Below, piece by piece: positions 9,389 to 16,910 of a stretch of 64,000 nt of DNA. The translations under genes were made by a program, and so were the position numbers. The notes below the pieces were generated by a model. It did not search any database. It saw nothing but the letters and a program-made list of their open reading frames with translations, and was not told where the DNA came from. Origin of the DNA: Nonomuraea angiospora (GTDB taxonomy: Bacteria > Actinomycetota > Actinomycetes > Streptosporangiales > Streptosporangiaceae); NCBI RefSeq assembly GCF_014873145.1, contig NZ_JADBEK010000001.1, positions 2,294,001 through 2,358,000 of the forward strand, written 5' to 3'. Each line of letters starts with the position of its first letter. The stretch's first letter is position 1.

Positions 9389-9435
9389 CCTTCAGGGTGG
9401 CTGAAGCTTGCGCTAGGCTTCAGTCACCCTGAAGG
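9389..9435. promoter_or_regulatory. Paired palindromic operator upstream of a membrane-protein operon
   Basis: The motif CTTCAG-N5-CTGAAG occurs twice, at 9390-9406 and 9418-9434. The two copies together also form one larger inverted repeat with 19-base arms and a single mismatch. A GGAGG ribosome site and the start at 9451 follow. The 6-5-6 dyad and the doubled layout suggest cooperative binding of a dimeric repressor or a MerR-like activator. No regulator can be assigned. Confidence 0.6.
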
Positions 9436-9450
9436 TTTGGAGGTCGAGGA

Positions 9451-9912
9451 ATGCTGGAGCATGTCCTGCTGTCGGTGCACGTCCTGGCCGGCATCGTGTT
9501 CGTGGGAGGCTCGGCCGTGGCCACGAGCCTGTTCCCCCGCTACGCGCCGGTCGCGACCGGCGGGCCGGGCGAGCCGCCGGACCCGGGCGAGCGTAGCCGG
9601 GGTGTGGCGGTCGCCCTGCACCGCATCACCGGCGGCTACGCCGCCTTCGGGCTCGTCGTCCCCCTGGCCGGGATCATCCTGGCGAGCGTGCAGGGCCGGA
9701 TGGGCGAGATCTGGATCACCGTTTCCATGATCCTCACGGCCGTCGCCGGCGCCCTGCTGGCCACGCAGATCTACCCGCGCCAGCGCGCCGCGCTCAGCGA
9801 GCCCGGCGGCGAACGGCCGCTGCGGGCGCTGTCCATGCTGGCCGGCTTCTACAACCTGGCCTGGGCGATCGTCGTGGTCCTGATGATCGTACGGCCCGGC
9901 GCGGGAGACTGA
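9451..9912 (+). CDS. Small integral membrane protein, unknown function
   Basis: A 153-residue protein with about four hydrophobic helices: an N-terminal LLSVHVLAGIVFVGGSAVATSLF segment, one near AAFGLVVPLAGIIL, one near ISMILTAVAGALLA-type sequence, and one at the C-terminus ending in VVVLMIVRPGAGD. GGAGG lies seven bases before the ATG. I cannot place it in a named family, though the layout resembles small DUF2269-like membrane proteins. A second small membrane protein starts six bases after its stop, so the two form an operon behind the paired palindromic site at 9389-9435. Confidence 0.75.
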   Translation: MLEHVLLSVHVLAGIVFVGGSAVATSLFPRYAPVATGGPGEPPDPGERSRGVAVALHRITGGYAAFGLVVPLAGIILASVQGRMGEIWITVSMILTAVAGALLATQIYPRQRAALSEPGGERPLRALSMLAGFYNLAWAIVVVLMIVRPGAGD

Positions 9913-9918
9913 CCCGCC

Positions 9919-10161
9919 ATGCGCCTGCTGCGAATCGCGGCCGCCGTCGAGGCCGCCTCCCTCGTGGTCCTGCTCGGGAACCTGTTCACCGTGCACGCCA
10001 AGGTGATCACGACGTTCTGCGGCCCGCTGCACGGCACCGCCTACCTCGCCGTGATCGCGGCCGCCTGGACGGCCCGGCCGGCCGGCCGATGGCTCGCGTT
10101 CGTCCCTGGGGTCGGCGGGCTGCTCGTCCTGCGGGCCCCGCGCGCCCGCGCCGGAGGCTGA
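9919..10161 (+). CDS. Small membrane protein, DUF3817-like
   Basis: An 80-residue protein with two hydrophobic helices separated by a short loop containing GPLHGTAYLA. An N-terminal RLLRIAAAVEAASLVVLLG helix with a central Glu and an internal HG motif are typical of DUF3817-type proteins. It begins six bases after the preceding membrane-protein gene and shares its transcript. Its function is unknown, and the family placement is by eye. Confidence 0.65.
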   Translation: MRLLRIAAAVEAASLVVLLGNLFTVHAKVITTFCGPLHGTAYLAVIAAAWTARPAGRWLAFVPGVGGLLVLRAPRARAGG

Positions 10162-10196
10162 GCTCGGCCTTATCCGGCCCTCTCTATCGTTCCACC

Positions 10197-10913
10197 ATGA
10201 GGTCGGACAGAGCGAGGTTCCCGGTGGTGGGCCCGGTGGTGGGCCCGATGGTGGGCCCGGTGGTGGGCCCGGTGGCGCTCCTCGTTCTCGGCACGGTGAT
10301 GGGCTTCGCCGCCCGTATGCCCGCGTGGACCGCCGTCGACACCGCCGTGAGCGACTGGGTGCAGTCGGCCCGGGGGCCGTGGCCGACCGCGGTGGCGCAG
10401 GTCCTGAACGTGGGGTTCGGCACGGTCATGGGCCCGCTCCTCGCCCTCGCCCTCGTCGCGGGGGTGGCCCTCTCGGGCCGGCGGCGGGCCGCCGGGCGCG
10501 TGCTGGTGGTGATCGCCGCCGGGTGGGGCGTCAGCTGGGTGCTCAAGACCGTCGTCGCCCGTTCCCGGCCCCCGGTCTCCGACGCCCTGGTGTACGGCCT
10601 CGGCCCCGGCAGCTTCCCCAGCGGTCACGTGTGCCTGACCCTGTCGATCGTGATCGCCGTCGCGACCCTGGCCAGGCACACCCGCTTCCACCGGCCGGTG
10701 CTGGCTGCGGGCCTCGTGCTCGTGGCCGGTCAGATGCTGGCGCGGGTCTACCTGGGAGCGCATTACGCCACCGACACGCTGGGCTCGATCGTCGTGGCCC
10801 CCGCCGCGATCCATGTGGCGTTGAACGCGTACCGGCCGGGGCTGTTCAACGCGCCGTGGACGCGCTGGAGAGCCCACGATGGAAGCACTGGCGAGCGCCC
10901 GCCCGGCGCGTGA
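10197..10913 (+). CDS. PAP2 superfamily phosphatase
   Basis: A 238-residue membrane phosphatase of the PAP2 family, which dephosphorylates lipid phosphates such as phosphatidate or undecaprenyl pyrophosphate. All three signature motifs are present: KTVVARSRP, then FPSGH, then ARVYLGAHYATD with the catalytic His. Several transmembrane helices surround them. The ATG at 10197 is chosen over an upstream in-frame ATG that would overlap the previous gene. The N-terminus contains a VVGP repeat encoded by a 12-bp tandem array. The stop codon lies in a 26-bp repeat shared with the end of the converging MBL-like gene. Confidence 0.88.
   Translation: MRSDRARFPVVGPVVGPMVGPVVGPVALLVLGTVMGFAARMPAWTAVDTAVSDWVQSARGPWPTAVAQVLNVGFGTVMGPLLALALVAGVALSGRRRAAGRVLVVIAAGWGVSWVLKTVVARSRPPVSDALVYGLGPGSFPSGHVCLTLSIVIAVATLARHTRFHRPVLAAGLVLVAGQMLARVYLGAHYATDTLGSIVVAPAAIHVALNAYRPGLFNAPWTRWRAHDGSTGERPPGA
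10223..10270 (+). repeat. Four 12-bp tandem units inside the PAP2 gene
   Basis: GGTGGTGGGCCC is repeated four times (one unit has an A in place of a G), encoding VVGPVVGPMVGPVVGP near the start of the phosphatase. The unit length is a multiple of three, so copy-number change keeps the frame. Confidence 0.85.
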
Positions 10914-10968
10914 TCGGGCACTCGCCGCCCGGCGCGTGGTCAGTCACTCGCCGCCCGGCGCGTGGTCA
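10898..10968. repeat. Three 26-bp repeats at a convergent gene junction
   Basis: A unit built on CCGCCCGGCGCGTG starts near 10898, 10924 and 10950. The second and third copies are nearly identical. The first copy supplies the stop of the PAP2 gene and the third supplies the stop of the minus-strand MBL-like gene. Confidence 0.75.
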
Positions 10969-11646
10969 AGCGTCGAGCTCCCAGCGCTCGCCCGTCGGCA
11001 GGTCCACCACCCGCAGCTCGGGGCCCGCCAGCGCCACGGCGTCGGAGGCGGTGCCGCTGGTGCGGAACAGCCGCGACAGCGGGTCGTGCCCATGGGCGTC
11101 GTGTACGGGGACCAGGATCCCGGCGCCGAGCGCGGACGCCCCCGCGACGGCCTGCCGGGGCCCCATGACCAGGCGGGGCCCGAAGAGGGGGCGCAGCCCG
11201 TTCACGGGCAGCAGGGCCAGGTCGGCCCGGAACCGCTCCAGCGGCGCGACCTCCCCCATCTCCCCTCCGAAGAAGACGACCCGGCCGCCCGCCGTGGTGA
11301 AGACGTAGGCGTTGTCGGGCCAGACGAGGGTCCGCCCGGACGGCGCGACCGTCATGGACAGGCCGGGCGCGAGGTCGAGCTTCCGCCCCCACGACAGGCG
11401 CTCCGCCCGCCGGAATCCGAGGGCTCGGGCCCGGCGGGCCATGCCGCGCGTGGGCACGTACAGCGGTGTGGTGTCCTTGGCCGGGAGGTGGCGCAGCGCG
11501 CGCAGGTCCCAGTGGTTGGTGGCCAGGTTGGTGACCACGACGGCGGTGAGCGGAGGAAGGTCGGGAACGCGCAGGCCCAGCGGTTCGCCCCGGCGCAGCC
11601 ACCACCGTTCGGTCGGTTCGGCCTGGAGACGCATGTCCTGCGCCAT
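10966..11646 (-). pseudogene. 5'-truncated MBL-fold (metallo-beta-lactamase-like) protein
   Basis: This minus-strand frame resembles the latter two-thirds of an MBL-fold hydrolase: AVVVTNLATNHWDLRAL where HxHxDH is expected, a middle VVFFGGEMGE where GDTG is expected, and a late VPVHDAHGHD. Both key metal motifs are degenerate and the N-terminal beta-strands with the first glycine-rich turn are missing. Upstream of about 11615 the frame runs into the antisense of a MerR gene that is itself N-terminally truncated. The simplest reading is a deletion that removed the shared promoter region and both 5' ends of two divergent genes. An ATG at 11646 exists, but I see no convincing ribosome site. Confidence 0.6.
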
Positions 11647-11979
11647 TGGGAGAGCATGGGCCTGCTGGCGCCCGCGCGGCGCGCGGGCGGTCAGCGCGCC
11701 TACGGGCGGGGCGATCTCGAGCGGGTGGCGCTGATCCTCATGGGCAAGGAGGCCGGCTTCACGCTGGGCGAGTTGCGCGTGCTGCTGTCCGCCGCCGACC
11801 CGATGGACCACCGCGATCTGCTGCGCCAGCACGTTCAGGAGCTGGAACGGCGCATCTCGCGGGCGCTGGCCGCCAAGGAGCTCGTCGAGCATGCTCTGTC
11901 CTGCCCGCACAGCTTCGCCGAGTGCGAGCACGCCCGCGAGCAAATCGCCGGCCGCATCCCTGAGATCCTGGAGAAGTGA
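11614..11979 (+). pseudogene. N-terminally truncated MerR family regulator
   Basis: Translation from 11614 gives RFGLETHVLRHWESMGLL followed by a typical MerR wing and dimerisation helix (GGQRAYGRGDLERVALI, then a coiled coil to the stop at 11979). The first turn of the HTH, usually a Met plus ten or so residues, is absent. The frame runs upstream without a suitable start into the MBL-like gene on the other strand. The first in-frame ATG (11656) lies after the recognition helix. The protein therefore probably cannot bind DNA normally, unless translation begins at an unusual upstream codon. Confidence 0.6.
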
Positions 11980-11984
11980 CCATC

Positions 11985-12800
11985 ATGACCGGACTCCCCG
12001 AATCCGTCCTCGTGACCGGAGCCGCCGGGAACATCGGCCAGGTGCTGCGGCGCACGCTGCTGCCGAAGATCGCGCGGGTGCGCCTGTCCGACCTCCGCGA
12101 CGTCGGCCCGCTCGCCGCGCACGAGGAGTTCGTCCCCGCCGACCTCCTGGACCTCGACCAGGTGCGGGCGGCCGTGCGGGGCACCGAGGCGGTGATCCAC
12201 CTCGGGGGCGTCTCCGACGAGGCCGGATTCGACGCGATCAAGGGCCCCAACCTGGAGGGCGTCTACAACGTCTTCGAGGCGTGCCGCAGGGAGGGCGTCC
12301 GGCTCGTCGTCAACACCAGCTCCAACCGCATCACCGGCTTCCACCCGGCAGGCACGACCCTCGACGGCGAGGAGGCCGTGCGGCCCGACGGCCTGTACGG
12401 CGCGGCCAAGGCGTTCGGGGAGGCGCTGGCCAGCCTGTACGCCGACCGCTTCGGCCTCGACGTGATCTCCGTACGCGTCGGCTCCTTCGAGGAGCGCCCC
12501 ACCGAGCCGCGCCACCTGCACACCTGGCTGAGCCACGACGACGCGGCACGGCTCTACGGCGCCTGCCTGACCGCGCCGCCCGGCTCGGGACACGTGGTCG
12601 TCTACGGCGTCTCGCGCAACACGCGGTCGTGGTGGACCCAGAACGCCGCGGCGAGCGCCCTCGGCTACCGGCCGGCGGACGACGCGGAGGACTTCGCGGC
12701 CGAGCTGGGCGCTTTCACCGAGCCCCACCAGGGAGGCCGGTACACGCGCTACGAGTACGGCGGATGGGCCACCCGGCCCGGCGACACCCGCGAACCCTGA
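11985..12800 (+). CDS. NAD-dependent uronate dehydrogenase-like SDR protein
   Basis: A 271-residue extended short-chain dehydrogenase. It has the NAD-binding TGAAGNIG near the start, IHLGGVSDE, SSNRITGFH, the catalytic YGAAK and HTWLSHDDAARL. This set matches uronate dehydrogenases, which oxidise galacturonate or glucuronate to the aldarolactone. The ATG at 11985 is preferred over a GTG at 11976 because GGAGAAG lies eight bases before it. It follows the MerR remnant closely. Just downstream are remnants of an IclR gene and a sugar ABC permease, so it may be the surviving enzyme of a decayed sugar-acid locus. Confidence 0.85.
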   Translation: MTGLPESVLVTGAAGNIGQVLRRTLLPKIARVRLSDLRDVGPLAAHEEFVPADLLDLDQVRAAVRGTEAVIHLGGVSDEAGFDAIKGPNLEGVYNVFEACRREGVRLVVNTSSNRITGFHPAGTTLDGEEAVRPDGLYGAAKAFGEALASLYADRFGLDVISVRVGSFEERPTEPRHLHTWLSHDDAARLYGACLTAPPGSGHVVVYGVSRNTRSWWTQNAAASALGYRPADDAEDFAAELGAFTEPHQGGRYTRYEYGGWATRPGDTREP

Positions 12801-12814
12801 CCGAACACCTTGGA

Positions 12815-12937
12815 AACGAGCCGGGCGCGCGCTGCGTGGCGGTCCCCGTCTTCCTGGGCAGGACCGCGCCGGTCGCGGCGGTGAGCGTGACGGCGCTCAA
12901 GGACCGGATGCCGCCGGCCAGGCCGTGCCCGCCATGA
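12815..12937 (+). pseudogene. Remnant of an IclR family regulator (C-terminal part)
   Basis: In one frame this stretch reads NEPGARCVAVPVFLGRT followed by APVAAVSVTALKDRMPP, a close match to the IclR effector domain (pattern E-PG-xCVAxPV, then AA-SVT). Nothing upstream encodes the HTH or the rest of the domain: the frame opens within the end of the uronate dehydrogenase gene. It is a leftover of a deleted gene. Confidence 0.6.
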
Positions 12938-12966
12938 TGGCCGGCCAGTCGGGCCGGTGCCGGCCC

Positions 12967-13108
12967 TGGAAGCCGGCCTGGCCACCGGCAACACGACCCG
13001 GAAGAACACGCCGAAGCGCGAGCAGCCGTCGATCCGCGCGGCCTCCTCCAGCTCCTTGGGGAACGACTGGAAGAACGAGGTCATCAGGTAGATGCCCACG
13101 GCGGAGGC
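12967..13108 (-). pseudogene. Remnant of a carbohydrate ABC transporter permease
   Basis: The minus strand encodes AVGIYLMTSFFQSFPKELEE followed by AARIDGCSRFGVFFRVVLPVARP. This is the EAA loop of MalG-type sugar permeases, which docks on the ATPase. Only about 45 residues remain: the upstream helices are missing and the frame loses similarity right after the loop. It lies next to the IclR remnant on the opposite strand. Confidence 0.7.
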
Positions 13109-13177
13109 CGGCGACGGCACGACGGGGGTCAGCTCGCGATCATGTGACGCATTCGTGGAGCGCGCGGGGCCGTACTT

Positions 13178-13222
13178 CGGTGACCGCGACCCTGCGCCCC
13201 GGTAGCCGGGTCGCGGTCACCG
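13178..13222. terminator. Perfect 15-bp stem hairpin
   Basis: The arms CGGTGACCGCGACCC (13178-13192) and its exact complement (13208-13222) flank a 15-base loop. It lies 53 bases beyond the stop of the TetR gene and outside any reading frame. There is no T-tract, as is usual in high-GC actinobacteria. It probably ends the TetR transcript, but an operator role is possible. Confidence 0.5.
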
Positions 13223-13275
13223 CGAGGGGGGCCGTCAGGCGAGGCCCGGCCCCGGAGGGAAGCGGGTGACCGCCG

Positions 13276-13887
13276 TCAGCGCAGCCGGAGGGTGGCGGCG
13301 GCGTGCTGGACCCAGGCCGCGAGGAACCGCTCCGGGTCGAGACCGCCCGGGGTGTGGCCGATCATGGCCCGCAGCAGCGGATAGTAGGTCAGGGACGCCA
13401 GGAGCACGGCCCCGGCCGCCTCCGGATCGTCGACGTCGGCCCTGCCCAGCTCCTTCTGCGCGGCGATCCAGGCGGCGCCTTGGGCGTACACGCTGGCCAG
13501 CACCCCCTCCCACATGCGCTCGAACAGGTCGGGGAACCCGTCGTACTCGCGCAGCATGATGCGGATGAGATCGCGGTCGTCCTCCAGCGACTCCCAGACC
13601 ACCCGTGCCATGCGCTCCAGCGCCGCGCGCCCGTCCTCGTCCGCCGGCCGCTCGGCCGTGGCCGCGGCGGCGCGCCGGGCGACGGCCTCCATGTTCTGCC
13701 GGACGGCCTCCTCCAGCAGCGCCCGCTTCGACGGGAAGTGCTTGTAGAGCGCCCCCGAGCCGGTGGTCAGCCCGCATGCCGCCTGGATGTCGGCCACCGA
13801 GGTCTCGGCGTAGCCGCGGGTGGAGAACAGCCGCACCGCCTCGTCGATGAGCCGCTGCCGGGTGACCCCCGGGGTCGATCTCGCCAT
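13276..13887 (-). CDS. TetR family transcriptional regulator
   Basis: A 203-residue TetR regulator. Its HTH is seen at RQRLIDEAVRLFSTRGYAET followed by SVADIQAACGLTTGSGALYKHF, and a helical ligand-binding domain follows. The start at 13887 is chosen because the HTH begins right after it. A longer frame exists but would run into the divergent gene. Only 22 bases separate its start from that of the epimerase-like gene on the other strand. Those bases hold a perfect 14-bp palindrome, so it very likely represses both itself and that neighbour. Confidence 0.92.
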   Translation of the reverse strand: MARSTPGVTRQRLIDEAVRLFSTRGYAETSVADIQAACGLTTGSGALYKHFPSKRALLEEAVRQNMEAVARRAAAATAERPADEDGRAALERMARVVWESLEDDRDLIRIMLREYDGFPDLFERMWEGVLASVYAQGAAWIAAQKELGRADVDDPEAAGAVLLASLTYYPLLRAMIGHTPGGLDPERFLAAWVQHAAATLRLR

Positions 13888-13891
13888 AGTG

Positions 13892-13905
13892 AGAGAGTAC
13901 TCTCT
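13892..13905. promoter_or_regulatory. Palindromic TetR operator
   Basis: AGAGAGTACTCTCT is a perfect 14-bp palindrome filling most of the 22-base gap between the divergent TetR and epimerase-like starts. Neither gene has a clear ribosome site, so both mRNAs may be leaderless and the operator would then overlap both promoters. Confidence 0.65.
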
Positions 13906-13909
13906 TTCT

Positions 13910-14827
13910 ATGCGAGTGTTCATCACGGGCGGCACCGGCGCGATCGGCCGCCACACGGTCCCTGCCCTGCTCGCCGCGGGGCACACGGTGACCGCTCTGG
14001 CCCGCACGCCGGGGAAGGCGGCCGCCCTCAGCAGCCAGGGCGCCACCCCCGTCACGGTGTCGCTGTTCGACCGCGAGGCGCTGACCTCGGCCTTCGCCGG
14101 CCACGACGCGGTGGTCAACCTGGCCAGCGCGATCCCGCCGATGAGCAGGTTCATGAGCGCCAGCGCCCAGCGCCGGAACAACCGGGTACGGACCGAGGGC
14201 TCGGCCGCCGTCGTGGACGCCGCGCTGGCCGCCGGTGTCGGCCGGGTCGTCCAGGAGTCGGTCAGCATGGTCTACCGCGACCAGGGCGCGCGCTGGATCG
14301 ACGAGGACGCGCCCGTCGATCACTACCCGATGACCCGCGGCAACTTCGCCGCCGAGTCGGGCGCGCACCGCTTCGGCCGGGAGGGCGGCGGCGCGGGCGT
14401 GGTGCTGCGGTTCGGCTGGTTCTACGGGCCCGAGGCCGCGCACAGCGAGGAGATGTACGCCCAGGCCCGCCACCACGTCGGCATGGTGCTCGGCCGCCCA
14501 GACGGCTACGTCTCCTCCATCCATCTGACCGACGCCGCCGAAGCCGTCGTCGCCGCGCTCGGGGCGCCTGCGGGCACGTACAACGTCGTCGACGACGAGC
14601 CGTTGACCAAACGGGAGTACGCCCACACGCTCGCCCGCGCCGCCGCCACCCGCCTGTGGCTCAGCGTCCCCGGCCGCGCCGCCTATCTCTTCGGCCACCG
14701 CCTCACCTCGCTGACCCGCTCGCTCAGGGTGAGCAACGCCCGCTTCCGCGCGGCCACGGGCTGGGCCCCGCGCTACCCCAGCGCCCGCGAGGGCTGGCCG
14801 GCCACCGCCGCGGTCCTCACCGCCTGA
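13910..14827 (+). CDS. NAD(P)-dependent epimerase/reductase-like SDR protein
   Basis: A 305-residue atypical extended short-chain dehydrogenase. FITGGTGAIGRHTVPALLAAGH near the N-terminus is the NAD(P)-binding glycine motif, and DAVVNLASAIPP follows. The usual YxxxK is not clear: the matching region reads DHYPMTRGNFAAE, so catalytic activity may differ from classical epimerases. The C-terminal part (SIHLTDAAEAVVAAL, YNVVDDEPLTKREYA) is typical of NmrA/nucleoside-diphosphate-sugar epimerase-like proteins. It is divergent from its probable TetR repressor. The substrate is unknown; a role in detoxification is a common theme for this arrangement. Confidence 0.85.
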   Translation: MRVFITGGTGAIGRHTVPALLAAGHTVTALARTPGKAAALSSQGATPVTVSLFDREALTSAFAGHDAVVNLASAIPPMSRFMSASAQRRNNRVRTEGSAAVVDAALAAGVGRVVQESVSMVYRDQGARWIDEDAPVDHYPMTRGNFAAESGAHRFGREGGGAGVVLRFGWFYGPEAAHSEEMYAQARHHVGMVLGRPDGYVSSIHLTDAAEAVVAALGAPAGTYNVVDDEPLTKREYAHTLARAAATRLWLSVPGRAAYLFGHRLTSLTRSLRVSNARFRAATGWAPRYPSAREGWPATAAVLTA

Positions 14828-14867
14828 CGCGGCTGGATGCCCGCCGGCCGTCTGGGGCGGGGTGTCG

Positions 14868-15929
14868 TCAGCGGGCCGGGGTCCGGGGGCGGTTCCACCA
14901 GAGGGACAGGGACAGGGCGGCGGTGATGAGGACGGCGCCGCCGGCGGCGAAGGCGGCGGCCGTGTCGACCCGCCGGCGGACGACGGTGAAGCTGCCGGGG
15001 AGGGCGTCGAGGGCGCTCTGGAGCTGGTCGGCGTTCTCGGCGCGGTGGTAGGAGCCGCCGGTGGTCTGGGCGATCTGCTTGAGCGCGGGCTCGTCGATCA
15101 GGCGGACGTTCCGGCCGCGGTCGAATCCGCCGCGCCCGCCGAAGCCGCCGCCCCAGCCGCCGAAGCCGCTGCCGTCGAACTGGGAGTTGTCGCAGACCAT
15201 CGGGGCCGGGTTCGTGGTGCCGAAGCCGATGGTGAAGACGCGGACGCGGCGCAGGGCCGCCTCCTGGGCGGCGGTCCGCGGGTCGACGCCCTGGGTGTTG
15301 GCGCCGTCGGTGAGCACGACGATCGCGGCACCGGCGTACCCTCCCCCGCCGCCGTCGGCGGGGCTCGCCCCGGTGGGGGCGACCGACGGATCGACCTCCG
15401 CGATCGCGTCGATCGAGGTGAGCATGGCCTGCCCGATCGCGGTGCCGCGGGACACGGTGAGGCCGTCCAGCGCCTTGATCAGCGCGTCGGTGTCGTCGGT
15501 GGGCGGCACGAGCAGCCCCGCGGTGCCCGCGAAGGTGACCAGGCCGATGCGCGGCCCGCCGCGCTGCGACTCGATGAAGTCGGCGGCGGCCTTCCTCGCG
15601 GCGGTGATGCGGTTGGGGTCGACGTCCGTGGAGCACATGGAGCCGGAGGTGTCGAGCGCGAGCAGGATCGTCGCCGACGTCCGCGGCACCGGCACCGACG
15701 CCTGCGGCCTGGCGGCCCCGACCGCGAGCAGCGCGAGCCCGGCGACGAACAGCGCCGCGGGGATCTTCCGCGTCCAGCGCGTACGGCCGGGCAGGGCCGC
15801 GCGTACGAGCGCGATCGAGGTGACCCGCACGGCGGCACGCCTGCGGCGGCGCCCCGCCCACCAGCGGATGGCGAAGATCAGCGGGATGATCAGGACGGAC
15901 AGCAGCGCCCACGGCCATGAGAACGACAT
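14868..15929 (-). CDS. VWA domain membrane protein (BatA-like)
   Basis: A 353-residue protein with two N-terminal hydrophobic segments, a von Willebrand A domain and a C-terminal membrane helix. The metal-ion adhesion site is LALDTSGSM (DxSxS), with later TDDT and VVLTDGANT positions. An unusual glycine-rich insertion (FGGWGGGFGGRGGF) lies within the domain near residue 255. It is the last gene of a protease-MoxR-DUF58-VWA-VWA operon and directly abuts the preceding VWA gene. In better-studied bacteria such sets act with a MoxR AAA+ chaperone in envelope integrity or stress tolerance. Confidence 0.88.
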   Translation of the reverse strand: MSFSWPWALLSVLIIPLIFAIRWWAGRRRRRAAVRVTSIALVRAALPGRTRWTRKIPAALFVAGLALLAVGAARPQASVPVPRTSATILLALDTSGSMCSTDVDPNRITAARKAAADFIESQRGGPRIGLVTFAGTAGLLVPPTDDTDALIKALDGLTVSRGTAIGQAMLTSIDAIAEVDPSVAPTGASPADGGGGGYAGAAIVVLTDGANTQGVDPRTAAQEAALRRVRVFTIGFGTTNPAPMVCDNSQFDGSGFGGWGGGFGGRGGFDRGRNVRLIDEPALKQIAQTTGGSYHRAENADQLQSALDALPGSFTVVRRRVDTAAAFAAGGAVLITAALSLSLWWNRPRTPAR

Positions 15930-16910
15930 TCAGATCACCCGTCCGGACCGGAGCACGGTGAGCGCCGCTCCGGCGGTGAGCAGCGCGAGGGCGAGCCCGA
16001 TCAGGGCGCCGGCGAGGGGCAGCGGCTCGCCGGAGACGGTGAGCCGCAGATCGATCGTGTCGGCGATCCCGTCGAGCCGCGCGGCGTCGGAGGCGGGGTG
16101 GTAGCCGCCGCCGGTGGTCTGCGCGATCACGGTGAGGGTGTCCTCCTCCAGCGAGGTCTGCAGGTGGTAGCCGTCGACCTGCACCGTCGCCCCGGCCGTG
16201 GTGCCGACCCCGACGGTGTGGATGTGGACGCCCGCCTTCTGGGCCACGGCGGCGGCCTGCTCGATGTCCCCGCCCCTGTTCTGGCCGTCGGAGAACATCA
16301 CGATCGTCGCCGACGGCCAGTAGCCGATGTCGGGCACGGTGCCGTCGCGGCCGATGACCACCTGCTTGCCGGTGATCGCCGTCAGCGAGGCCGTGATGGC
16401 CGTCCCGAGCGAGGTGCTGCCGGTGACCTTCAGCCGGTCGATGGCCTTGAGCGCGATGGAGTGGTCGGCGTCGGGGCGGGCGGTGGTGAGCCCGTCCCGC
16501 GCGAACGCGACGACGCCGATGTCGACGCTGTCGGGCTGCGCCGCCACGAACGCGCGGGCCGCCCGCTGCGCGGCCGCCAGCCGGTTGGGCGCGACGTCGT
16601 CGGCGCCCATGCTGCTGGAGACGTCGATGGCGAGGATGACGGTGCCCGCGGTCCGCGGTACCGGCACCATGGCCGCGGGCCCGGCGGTGGCGATCGCGAG
16701 TACGGCGACGCCGGCGATCGTCAGGCCGCTGCCGAGGTACGCCCGCCGGCCACCCGGCACGGCGACGCCGGCGGCGGCCAGGGCGGCCGTCCGGCGGCGC
16801 GCGGAGACGACGACCGCCCAGGCGAGCGCCGCCGTGACGAGCAGTCCGACGACCAGCAGCAGCGGGGAGGACAGGGTCATGAGGGTGCTCCGCTCCACGG
16901 GCTCGGTCAT
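15930..16910 (-). CDS. VWA domain membrane protein (BatB-like)
   Basis: A 326-residue paralogue of the next gene: N-terminal helices, a VWA domain with the metal site LAIDVSSSM, VMFSDGQN and a C-terminal helix. Its start at 16910 overlaps the stop of the DUF58 gene in an ATGA arrangement, which indicates translational coupling. A second Met ten residues in is possible. Two VWA proteins in a row with MoxR and DUF58 are typical of Bat/aerotolerance-type operons. The domain assignment is firm; the cellular role is inferred from family context. Confidence 0.88.
   Translation of the reverse strand: MTEPVERSTLMTLSSPLLLVVGLLVTAALAWAVVVSARRRTAALAAAGVAVPGGRRAYLGSGLTIAGVAVLAIATAGPAAMVPVPRTAGTVILAIDVSSSMGADDVAPNRLAAAQRAARAFVAAQPDSVDIGVVAFARDGLTTARPDADHSIALKAIDRLKVTGSTSLGTAITASLTAITGKQVVIGRDGTVPDIGYWPSATIVMFSDGQNRGGDIEQAAAVAQKAGVHIHTVGVGTTAGATVQVDGYHLQTSLEEDTLTVIAQTTGGGYHPASDAARLDGIADTIDLRLTVSGEPLPLAGALIGLALALLTAGAALTVLRSGRVI

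Noticed and set aside
9451..10161. The operator at 9389 as a MerR site for the MerR remnant nearby
   Set aside because: The MerR gene at 11.6 kb is truncated and 2 kb away, so no link can be supported.
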